Below, piece by piece: positions 1 through 12,300 of a stretch of 45,772 bases of DNA. Below the pieces are notes generated by a model. The model made no database searches and had not been told where the DNA came from. It worked only from the letters and a program-made list of their open reading frames with translations. Made by a program: the position numbers and the translations under genes. Source of the DNA: Acanthaster planci (Eukaryota > Echinodermata > Asteroidea > Valvatida > Acanthasteridae); the NCBI RefSeq assembly GCF_001949145.1, contig NW_019091699.1, positions 1-45,772 of the forward strand, read 5' to 3'. Numbering within the stretch: the first letter of the stretch is position 1; every line of letters starts with the position of its first letter.

Positions 1-171
1 TCAAGGTGCATAGATGTGCACTACTGACCTCACTGACAGGCTATGCGTGTATACTGTATGTCCAAAAAAACAAGATCACCTAGCGTCACTATAAACAAAA
101 CAATTTCAGCCTGCAACAAACTTCTATCTCAGTTGGAAATAATTTGGACGAACCAAATTCATCCACCTTAC

Positions 172-342
172 CTTCAATGGAGCAGTCCAGTTTCTGGTTA
201 TGATCATCATAAAATACGAAATCGCAGGGTTTACAGTAGTCAGTGTGACACACAGCATCTGGGTAACGCTCACATTCGGCAAGCTCGCAAAACGCAATGA
301 GACACGTTGGGGGCGACCAGTCGGGACATTCCGGCAAGGTTT
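172..342 (-). CDS. Gene 1 exon: 8-Cys module A4 (last exon in window)
   Basis: 171 nt, phase 1-1, acceptor ttgcaacag, donor gtaagg. It reads [45 protein letters not shown] and LDCSIEG. The Cys gaps are 7, 4, 4, 7, 4, 2 and 13. The donor shows that coding continues off the left edge. Confidence 0.93.
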
Positions 343-3300
343 CTGTTGCAAATGTGTCAAAAATGTTTAAAGATGTAATCAGGAAAAATGAGATCACTCA
401 ATTGCCCATATGAAGCCATTTAAAACATTACATGTATTCGATATTCCTGGAAAGGAACGCTCTAGCTGGGAATCGATAATCAATTTCAGGGGTGAAGTCA
501 AAGAAGTAAGGCTTGATATATCAAATATGCGCAGTCGGGTCCACCACAAGTCACTCCAAGTCATTAACAAGTCCACCATAAGTAATTCAGTCTTAGGCCA
601 AGTCACAAGCTATTCAGACAAAGTGTGACAAAAGTATTCACCCTGTCACTTGTGAGGCAGTTTGTGAAAGGACTTGTGACAGTCGCGACCATAGACAAAC
701 TCGAGAATCTGCCTTTTCTGCAGGGCCATCACATTCACAAATAAGCCTTAACTTGAACGCACTCGCACACTTTCGCAAATCACGAAACCAGACTTGTCAG
801 AGAGGAATTTAAGGCACATGTACCACTTGCGTCTTAACGGAAAGGCGCCGCTATTATGGCTTCTAATTCTCTTTGGCAAATTTGACTATAATGCTGGATA
901 TGGGATTGTCTCTTTACCCACTGGTCCTCCCTCGCATTGGACTCGTTGGCTGTTCTCGTCAAAATACTTTGCCACACAGCCGCCGCATCTACTGATGAGG
1001 CACGTGGCCTCTGGATGACCCTCACAGGGTGCGTCACAGAGTGTGTCTGGGCAGGATGGGGCAACCGAGGACCCTTCGGAACAGGCTGATATAGCTGGGG
1101 TAAAAAATCAAATCATACACAAAACTTTCAACCCCTTCAACTTGGATATTCAATCCCATCTCGTGCCAGCAACTATCATACATTTTCCACTACTGTTACC
1201 CTGGTTTACTCTCTACCTGAACTTGTAGGCTTTCCCATGCAACTTGTCTTAGAATTTCTCACAACGTAACAAGATTGACTACTTTCTTTCTTTAATCCTT
1301 CAATTGCTCTGCGGGCTTGCATGTAATGGTGTTCCAGTTTATTTGGAGGCATGGCCAGGAATCCCTTCCAAATACTGCAGTTAACAAAAAGTCATTTTTA
1401 AAATTTTCCACTAGAATTGCTAATTACTAAAGACCAATTGTAAAAATCTGACTGTATTTTTATGAGTCAATCCTTACCTTCTTCACAGACCCTTTTGGAA
1501 GGGCAACATTCGTCGGGTGTTTGTTTGGCCCAGTAACACCTGTCAGGGAGGGGTGGAGCTTGTCCACACTCGTGGGATATGCAGACAGGGGTGAGGGATG
1601 GAGAACACTCACAGGTCATACAGGTTGTTTGCCAACGCTCACCCACACGGTAACCGCCCTCACAGGTGGCTGGGGTGGAGGTTTGAGAAAAAAAATTATT
1701 GGTCCTTCCATGTTTTGTTTCTGTTTTGTTTAACAGGGTTCCTGCACCTAAAGGACAATTAAATTCCATGACTTTTCCATGACCAAATTATGAAAATTCA
1801 TGACCCAATAGTGCAATTTCTTGGATTATTCAGACTTTTAAAGTTGTGAATGAAATCATGCATTTTATGGACTTATTTCTGATAATAGAAATCACACACA
1901 GTGTTTGAAAAATTCTGTGACTTTTTCATGACTTTAGTCATTTTAAAAAAATTCCAGGACTTTTCTCAGCCTAGAAAATGAAAACAAATTTCCATGACTT
2001 TTCCAGGCTGCGGAAACCCTAGTTTAAGTTTGGAAGTTGTGATTTAGGATTTGTTTTTTTGTTTTGGGGGGGTCAGAGGTTATGGGGACAGGTTGTGGGC
2101 TAGGTTTGGGGTTTGGTTTAAAGGATTGGGGTGTGTTAATTTGGGGTTTGCATTCGGTTTAGGTTTGGTTTGGGGGTTGGGTTTCGTTGTGAGGGGTTGG
2201 GTTGGAGTTGGGTTTAGGATGTGGTCAATAAGCCTTTTGCGAACTAACTTTGACCCAAATCTGGTACACTGAGTTCTTTAAACTTGCGTGAACATAACAA
2301 CTTGAATTCTCCTTACTAAAATCACTGTTGCTATACCTCTTGATTCGGGGCAAGCTTTTGCTTAGTTACATAAGAGACGCCTTGCAACAATACACTGTTC
2401 TCAATGTATAAGAACGGCACAAAGGAACTAGTCCATTCCAGAGATGGTGGTCGCTGTGCGAAAGCTTGCCCCGAATCACGAGGTATAGCAACAGTGTCTT
2501 TAGTTTGGGGAATTCAAATTGTTATAACAATTTATAAGGTTATGTGCAATCAGATAACTCCGTGTACCAGATTTTATTCAAATTTAACTCGCAAATGGCT
2601 TATTGTCATGGGGTTGGATTTGGCCTAGGTTTGAGGTTGGGTTGGGTTGGGTTTAGTGCTAGATTTGGGATTGGATTTGAAGTTAGGACTCGGGTTAATT
2701 TGTGGATTGGATTTTGGGTTGGGGTTTGGGGGGTTTGGATTGGGGCTAATAGTTTTAGTTGGGTTTGAGGTTGGGTTATAGGGTTGGATTAACCAAATTT
2801 GCACATTTGAATGTGACTTCACAAATTCTTCACTTCAGATTCTCGGACTGACTTGTACTTTGTTTTCCAACTGTTTTTGTTTTCATTTGTTTCATGTTAA
2901 GTTTTACTAGTTATTTCTATTGTTTCTTCATGTACTTCCAAAGTCATTCAAGTTGAGGTCTTCCAAATACAACCAATTTAAATGACCAAAAGCCCCATTA
3001 ATACAATTGGTAGCCCACAATGAATGGATAGGCAGCCATCCTCACCAGTGTCACATGTCTTAGCTCGGCATGCTGGGATGCCTGTCTCCGTGCACGTGCA
3101 CTCATTGCATCCTTCCATCCACGTCTCGCCCACGTCATGTTTGATGTTGGAGGAATCCTTACACTCTGAACACGGGGAACCAGACCAGAGATGAATGAAA
3201 GGACACCCGGGACATGAAAGGGTCCCCAACTGGTGCCAAGTATTTGAAAATAGACAGAAAACAAGAGTAAAGTGTGTCACAATAAGCCTTATTCTAGAGT

Positions 3301-6300
3301 TAATTGGCCCTCTTGAATCAACAGCAAAGCAATCCCTGTGGTAAAATTGTTCCAAAAATGTGATGAATGTGCAGGAAATGAAGACAATGTTATAGGTGCA
3401 AATTATAGGACCTGTTTGATTTGTGGGGATCTGGATCGCAATCAGTGATCCGTTGTTGGTTCACTGACACCGGAACCTGCCTAATGGAAGGAGCAAACCA
3501 GCATTGGGATCACTGATTGAGAAACAAACAGACCAGAACATTACTTCTTGGCAGGAAATGTTACACTTTATAGGCTTATCAATCTAATGACTTTTATTAT
3601 ATCAGATTCAAAAGGCAGAAAGTTCTTCCTGAACATTTGGGACAGGATCCCACAAAATGAGCCCTACAACCTTTCTCCAAGCATTTTCATTGAAGTTTGC
3701 CTTAGGGAAAGAGCAAACTGAGCTTTTCCTTCTGCCTGGCATCTAGGTAAAAATGGGCATTAAGCCTAATTTTTATGTTGACGTAAAAAGACACAGAGAG
3801 CATTGCTGATTTCTTTCTGATGATACGTATTCATATGAAAATACTTTATCACAACTGGCATTTTAAAATTTTCCAAGTTTCAGACACCATTTGTTTAATT
3901 TTTTGGCAGAATGATGTCACGCATCGTCTCTTCCACGACTGTCTGCGTCTCGATGTTTTGCATGGCGTCGGTGTTCGCTACAACCATATGAAAACCAAGC
4001 TTTGTATGTACATGTTTGATGACAAATGTTGAAGCCTCCGACTGATTTTAACTGCACAAAAGCCTTTAACTCTAATGTGGATCTGGCGACTTGTGACTCA
4101 TTTTGATAGGTTGGGACACACTTGTGACTTCATCTCGAATCCATTCTCTTCCGGCCACTTCTGGAAAATAATTTGGATGCTGAGAAATAGGTTTGACCAC
4201 CTCCTGCCAACTGAACAGAAAACCTACCTTCTGTCTCCTCTTTCCTTTTCTCTAGGCAGTTCAGCTCCTTGTTAAAAGGGCAATGGAAGATGGCCTCGCA
4301 TGGCTGGCAGTAGTCGACATGGCACACAGCCTCGGGATAGTACTTGCACGTGGCATACTCACACGGGGAAACGAGGCACTGGGCCTGTAGAGAGCCATCA
4401 GGACATTTCGGTTCCACCTCTGGATAAAAAATAAAAAGACAGACCGTGAAAATGTTGAACAGCGACAAGAAAAGAAATGATTCATCAAACGTTGCTCAAA
4501 CGTCACCTTTATATCTCTAGTATTCAGCTTTGCCCAGTCACTGGGTCCTGGCTTTACAGAATCTAGGTAACACATGTTGGTCTGTTAAAAGTTTAAAAAC
4601 AGCTTTTTCAAAGGTTTGACAGTGAAGGGTTTCCAAGCTGTGAATCCTATTTTCTAAGGTACTACTACCAATAATAATCAGTTCTTATAAAGCTATTTAT
4701 GGAATGTCTCTTCGCATTTATTATCATAATCCCTGCACATTGGGCTCACATCATCTGAACATTCCTGAAACCATCTCAGCTCCCTGGGGAGTATACTAGC
4801 CTGATGCTGCTATTTTGGTGAAAACGGATAAATATAACCGTGTCTGCCCTCACAGGTACCCATTTACTCCTGGGTGGAGAGAGGCACATAGGGGTAAAGT
4901 GACTTGCCCATGATCACAACATGCTGCCACCAGCTGGATTCAAACCCCTGACCCTATGATCAGAAGCTACAAACCTTAACCACGAGGCCACATGTCCCCC
5001 AAGGTAGGGGAAAAAGGGTACTTCCCCCTCTCCCTCCCAAAAAAATGAAAATAAAAGAGGGAAAAAAGAACAGATGTCCTAGAAACTGAAAAACGGACGA
5101 AAGGGGACAAACACCAATGATTTGCTGGAAAATACCTAGAAAATGACCCTCTAATGCATTTGTCCAACTGCTACTTATGGGTGCTTTGCCCACCCCCACC
5201 CCCAGAAAAATTCTGGCAACGCCCATGGACGCAAGCACTTCTGTAGGCCAGCGTAGATATTTCCAAAGGGTGCATTGCAGGGGTGGACGGAACCCAAGGC
5301 GTTTTTGGTTGGTGGGGTGGAGGGTTCACTTACCTACCAGACCTCCCACACACTGAACCACTTGGTCCTCTTCATCAAAGAACTTGGCGAAGCAACCTCC
5401 GCATCGGCTGATATGGCAGACGGCCTCTGGGTGACCTTCGCAGGTGGTGTTACAAAGGTCATCCGGACAGGATGGAGCAATGGATGCTCCCACGGGACAA
5501 TCAGATATTGCTAAAAGAAAATGGAGAACATCAGATTGTTAGAAAATACATGAAAGTACTCTATCAATGGTGGAGTGATTTTTTTTTCTTGAGAATCCCA
5601 CTTGAATTCAAACTTTTTAAGTCAGCTTTTGTATGAAACTTCTGTTACGTTGATAGGTTAATTATCAACTCCGTGAATTGGAGTTTCAATTATCATAATG
5701 ATTGCATTTGAGTGTAGACCTTGTTCAGTGCGGCCATCATGGAGGTACATGTGTATTTGTAACTGTAAGTCTGTAACAACATGAGTACAAAAGGCTTTCC
5801 CAAGCCTGTCCAACGGTAAGAAAGACTTTTAACTCCAAGATGGAGGCTATGAATAAGATCTAATTCTTGCTGTTCTATATGGTAATTTAGTTCATGGTTA
5901 AAATCAAACAATTACCAATGCATTACATGTAGGCTGGATAAAACTCCGCTTGCTCAAATGCCGGTACAACGTTAAAGGGGCCGATTTTTGCTATACTTTT
6001 TAAAGTTTCAGAAAAGAGGCTCAAACTGACGCTTGTTATCTCACCTTCTTCGCAAACCACTTTGGAAGGGCAGCATTCCTCAGGGGTTTGTTTCACCAAG
6101 CGACATCTCAGAGGAAGAGGGGAAGGTGGTTCGCCACACTCGTTGGGTACACAGGCAATGAACGCATCGCTGGTGCACTCACAAGTCATGCAGTTCTCGT
6201 CCCAATGGTCACCGACGTTGTGAATTTCATCGCACCTTTCTGGGAACAAAACAATCAACACAATTGGCAGTATTATTCCGCATCATTTTTACTCCACAAA

Positions 6301-9300
6301 ACGACTTGACTGTGGGAAGGCCCATTCCAGTGTGACATGAAAGCAAACGTTTCCACGATTTGGAGATGTCGGATAAATTATTCGCACCACAACTTCACAA
6401 CAGTTCGACCACAGTTCAACTCAAACAAATATCACTGTAAATGATATGTGACACGAAAGTCGCTTCGCTTTTTCAATCGTCTGAAGTATGTCAATCAGCC
6501 TTGCCTAGTTTACTTGACAAGGAAACTGCACAAACAGACAAATAGGAAATGCAATCTGTGGGTTTTCAACAAGCTTGTACTTAAGAAACTCAGAGAGGTG
6601 CTTCATGTCAGTGAAATCTACTACATAATCATCAATTTCTGACACTATGTACTGAATCAGAAATACATGTAAGTGTACTTCTGTACAATAGACCGATTGC
6701 GCCTGCTAAGTCACGTGACCTGCAGTGGGTATCAAATATCAACAAACATAGCATCTTCCAATAGCAAAGGGTGTCATAAGTATCATTTATCAACAATGAA
6801 AGGTGACAGTTGGTGCAATACAGACTGCAGATATGGGCTGGGTGCTACTGTGTATCAAATATTGGCTTCAGTTTTGGGAAAAAACACTTGAAATATATAT
6901 TGCCATTGGGTCTGTTGATGTTTGATGGTACCCACTATTGGTCAAGTGACCTGGCAGGCACAATCAGTCTACTGAGGTGCATGGAAGTGCCATCAGTCCA
7001 GGCAATGAAGGGCATCGGCTTGATACAGACCTTATGTGATAAACGTAACCCCTTCTGATGGGTTTTCCATTTTAATTCATTCAAAACCTACCAGTAATGT
7101 CATGGGGGGCCCGGCATGCCAACGGTTGGTTTCTTTTGTCAAAGAACACTGCCTCACACTGGTGGCAGTAGTCAACGTAGCAGACAGCATCGGGGTGCCC
7201 GTCACAGACAGCCCCAGCGTCACAGGGAGACAAGAGGCAAGTCATCATCGCCTCATCAGAGCAGGTGGGTTCTGGAGGGAGGGAAGGAGAATATTGCTTG
7301 TATACATGTGAATGGACCTAGCTGTCACCAAGCCCCTCTCCATAGTAAGTTTGTGGGCGGAAAATGTTTAGTGGTTTTATGCGTCAAGCAAATATCACCT
7401 GGGAACCAGCCACAAACTTGCATGGTATTTTAGCGGCTAAGCAGAAAGTTTCAAGACTCACCAATTTTAGCCCCTGTAAAGGGGGATGGGCCACGCCCCC
7501 TCCCCCCAATTTTTTTTTTTATAAATAATGAAATGTGATTTTTTGGGGAGAGTCTCTCGTCTTTCCTTACTTTCAAAGCTGTAAAAATAACCTTAATGTA
7601 ACCGTATAAAACCACATCAATGGCCACAAAAGGTTACAGGCTCTTGCTCCTCTGCATATGAACCTAACTTTATTTGACATTCGAGTGCCTTTACAATCTT
7701 GTTACTAGTGGTAGGACTTGAATCCACTTTTTAATTCGTTCTCAAACTTTCAGCTGAACTGTCCAAGTTTAATTTTTTAAATTGAACATCTGACAAGAGG
7801 TACATGCAAGAGTTTCCACTTCAAGGGAAGAAGACACTTTCACTCCTTCCATTCTTAAACTCACTCCAGGAAGAAATTCTTTTGTCCATTAAAATTATGC
7901 CATGAATAGTTCTCAAAGTGACTGTGCATTTCTTGTCAGGCATTCACCGAAATAAGCCCCCATTGGCCTTTGATTTTGAAAAATCCGGGCAGGCAGGAAC
8001 GTTCAATTTCTTGTGAAATTCTGAAACCTGATATATACAATACGGTTTGTCCCCAAACTACTTGTTTCTACCAGTAAGCTGTAAACATCAATATGTCAAT
8101 CCCAGGCAGACATCATATGGGCCAAAGAAAGACGCTGTGAGGACACACACACACACTTGTCATGCATACCTTGTGAGGACATTTCTTAATCTTTGTGTAG
8201 TTTTTTAAAAAATGAGAAAAAAATGTCATCAGAACTCATTAAGACTCAATCTTTGACCACGATTTTCTCACAGATGTGCTTACACATGTGTTCCTCTTCT
8301 GATAAACCTACCCACACAATTCTTCTACGCCTTTCTCAGAGATAAGGAACATTGTGTGGACATGGGCAAATTTTTTCTTTTTCCTTCAGGTCAACACAAG
8401 GAATGCCATGTCTGTCCATTCAAAATCTCTTTCTCAATCCAAACGAACGTTTCTCCTATGGCACAAACCCCGCCAAGCAGTGTTGTACTCGAGTCCATCT
8501 CAAGTCCTTTCACAAGTCCAGTCACAAGTCCCTCATAAGGCCAGTCATAAGTAACAGGGTGAACGATGACAAAAGAATACTTTTTTCACAGTTCATTTGA
8601 ATAGCTCGTGAATTGGCTTAAGACGGAATGACTTGCAATGGACTTACAGGTACAGGGACTTGTGATGGACTCAAATACAGCACTGCTGCCAAGGCACTTG
8701 TAATGTACTGTACACTAACATAAACCCAACAAAACTCTGCAGTTTAGACAAATGACACACTTTCGTCCTTGAAAAACATTACTACAAAGAACTACAACGA
8801 ATGGGCTTGTAATCCAACGCTTGTGCACAATTTGGCAAAACAAAGATTGCATTTTGTTGGTTTTTAACAGGCACAAAGCTTGCGAGTTTTTATTTGTTAA
8901 GGAAGAAAATGCTCCACCTCTCTGAGGGACAGAAAAAAGTGCAATGAACATACCATGGACAACAGGTTCATTCAGACAGTCCAGCTTCACGCCGTCGCTG
9001 TCGTAGAAGACGGTATGGCATGTGCCACAGTGGCTTATTTTACACTGGGCATCCGGGTGGCCCTCGCACGTTGCCGTCAAACACAGGTCCGAGGGGCAAT
9101 CTGGCATCACAGCACTCCCGGGAATGCAAGCAGAAATGGCTTGGGAGAGAGAAAAATAAATTCACAGTTTTTTTTTTCCAATTTCACATTGAACTCCCAG
9201 AATTGCCTTTGTTAAAGGTATACCAACGAGCAGCGTGTGGCCCAGTGGTTAGAATTTGTGACTTATAATCATAGGGTTGGGGGTTCGAATCTAGGTGGTG

Positions 9301-12300
9301 ATTACATGTGATTCCATGTCACTTCATGCCTTCCTGCCTCTCTTAACCCATGGGTGAAAATGGGTACCAGTGAGGACAGAGAATACCTGTTCATCTATAC
9401 AGGCAGCCATCTTGTCTTGCTGATGAATAACTTCCCTAAACCCATGTGTGGAATGGGTACCAGTGAGGTCAAAGAATACATGTTCACCTATACAGGACGC
9501 CAACTTGTCTTGCCTGATGAATAGGATAATTATTACATTTTACAAAGTAATCTAGCAATCACTAGTATGTCAATGTCAATTCCAGGACTCACCCCCACAC
9601 CGACGTGTATTCATAAATACTATATACTCAGTGCTTGTCCGAACGCTTGCGGATAGGCACTGAGAAGACAGTGTTGATGAATACAAAAGTCGGTGAGGGA
9701 ACAAAACCTGTAATTGAAATTAATGTCTCCCCAACACAATTAAATATATACATGCACATCTTAAAATCACTGGTACGATAGAACACATGATGTCTCTCTT
9801 AACTCGTGACAATCATTTTATTTTCTCAACTCATGATGAAGCACGACGATTACTTTATGTACCGTAATTTTCAGAATATAAGCCACCCAGTGTATAAGCC
9901 TCAACATGCAAAAATCAGCAATTTAAGATTTAAAGTTGGCGTGTAAGCCACACTGGCGTGTAAGCCACACCAGCGTATAAGCCACACTGGCGTATAAGCT
10001 ACACCGGCGCGTAAGCCACACCGGCATATAATTTATGTGGTAAGAAGTCAGTCGGAGACGGGGAAAAATCTTTGCTGAGAAGTGACGCCTTGTAAGACCA
10101 CCCAAGTCATTTCCTAACTGGCTTTTAAGCCACACCGGCGTGTAAGCCACACCAGCATATACATGTAAGCTGCACTGCAGTGCTGATGATCCAACTACGA
10201 AGCTGCTGCATGCTGAAGCACCCGCAAGGCGCATCAATGGTTCTACTATATGTGTAATCCTAACAAATTTAAGAAAATTTCAAATGGGTGTCACAAACAA
10301 GTCCTTTCTAAGTCCTTAAATTTAATAATTTTTGCGGGCTGGATGATTGTTCTGCGTGGGCCATGCATCAGCTCTTGCCCCTTTTTTCCAGCGGCCGGCA
10401 AAATTTATGCGGTCGGGGGCGTACAACAAAGTCGATTAAGTCGAAAGATCATTTTATCTCGTAGGCCAACTATTTCTTGCCAAAGAATAGGCTTCTTTGT
10501 AAAAAAAAAATCTCTGTAACTGTCCATAAAACTACATCCGGTTATCTCAAAGTTTTTGTGACGCCAATAAACCCAAAAAATAAATAAACCCAAATCGCTT
10601 CAAAAATGAAAAACCCGCCGCGAGACCTTGGTTCGAGTCCTCACATTGGAACTGGGGAAATTTGATCCTTCTTTTTAGTACCTATTGTTAATAACTTACA
10701 TGTAGCTGCCTGATTCTAAAGTTTCTGAATACATGTGTACATGCTTAAAAACTAACATCAAAATCGTTATCAGCGGCCAAGAACCTAATGACGGTCACAA
10801 ACAAGCAATTACAGTCTCAAAATAGGCACAATAGTCCAATAAAAACAGACAATTGAAACAGAAGATCTTAGATGATAAAAGTCGAACAAATTTGAGCAGC
10901 TAAAAATCAACGAGGCAGCCACGACAAGCGCCCTCATTAACATGTCATCAGAAAAACCCAGTGAAAAACCCCGAAATTCTGTGGCATGTCACGCTGACCA
11001 CGATCGGTGAAAAGACGAAAGATCTGCCACATGAAGGTACGTGTACACTGTTGAAGCTGTTGATTTGTATTTAATAGTAGACAGAAATCTTTAGATAACG
11101 ACAACTAAAAATATATTTGTACTTATTATGTATATTAGTGACTATTTGTCGGCAAAAAATACACCATGAGAATGAATAAAAGATGGGAAAATAACCACTG
11201 CAAATGTTGCCACAGCAGAGCTAGTAAAGTTTAAAATGACACGTACATTTCATGTACATGTGTTTCGCGACTCCATGACTCGGGGAGTTATTCTCCGAGG
11301 TTCAAATTATCAGATGTAAACAGTAACCAACGAAACCATGACGGCGCCACCTGCACGTGGTATGCATGGCCCGGGCACTGCTTTTGTTGGTGATTTTATC
11401 CTTCAAAAGTTTACACATAAGCTGCCCAGCGTATATAACTCACAGAGACATTTTCCAGTGTGAAAATAAGCATATAAGCCACGGCTTATATTTGGAACAT
11501 TACTGTAAACAGAATAGTGTTATCCCTAGTGGTAAGTGATGTGGAAATACCAAGGTGTGTAGGCTCATGAATATTAAAACATTGTACTGTTACGTGCAAC
11601 TAATTCATAAGAACCAAAATGAAGTAGGGCACGACAGATGAACATGACAGCAGAGAAAAGGAAACCATCAACTATATTTACAGAAACTTATTCAGTTTAC
11701 ATACCAAAATAATAATAATTAAAGCAATTTAAATCTAGGTTACTATTTGTTTATAAAATTAAATAATTACTTATAGGTTGTTGTTGAGGATTTGATTGGG
11801 TGCGTGCTGTCAAGTTGACTATTGGTATTCTGTGGCGGAGGGACAACTCAGGCACAGCTGGCTGAAGCACTGGCTGGTGCACCCGGTTGGTCTGATCCAG
11901 GTCATCTGGGGTGAGCCTCGGAACCGGTCTGGTCCCAGGCCATCTAGGAAGAGCCTCAGAACCAGTCTGGTCCTAGGCCACCTAGAAAGAGCCTCAGAGA
12001 ACCGGTCTGGTCCTAGGCCATCTAGGAAGAGCCTCAGAACCTGTCTGGTCCTAGGCCATCTAGGAAGAGCCGCAAAATCGGTTGGTTTGGGCCATCAATT
12101 TGAAAGAGAGAGAGAACATCGGAGACTCACTGTCTCTACATGCAATGCATGTGGTAAGCTGTTAACTTGAAGGAGAAGAGTACAGCGGTGACTCGCTGTC
12201 TCTGCAGGCGGTGTATAGCTGGAGGGCCAATTGGACATTGGCTGGAGTGATGAAGGTTGGCAACACCAATCAGTTGAAAAAAGAACAGAGCCCCTGGCTG

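Noticed and set aside
834-1064. 76-codon minus-strand open frame starting with Met
   Set aside because: Wrong frame over 8-Cys module B3; the correct exon frame has no Met but has the conserved Cys pattern and splice phases.
2625-2822. Asn/Pro-rich minus-strand open frame
   Set aside because: Low-complexity translation of the G-rich repeat; no splice evidence.
9228-9300. Possible tRNA gene
   Set aside because: A and B boxes are present, but the sequence continues into a SINE body shared with 4835-4998, and no proper acceptor stem was seen.
11796-12170. 124-codon open frame with Arg-Pro-Ser-Arg-Lys repeats
   Set aside because: Generated by the 38-40 bp minisatellite; unit lengths vary and no splice or start context supports coding.
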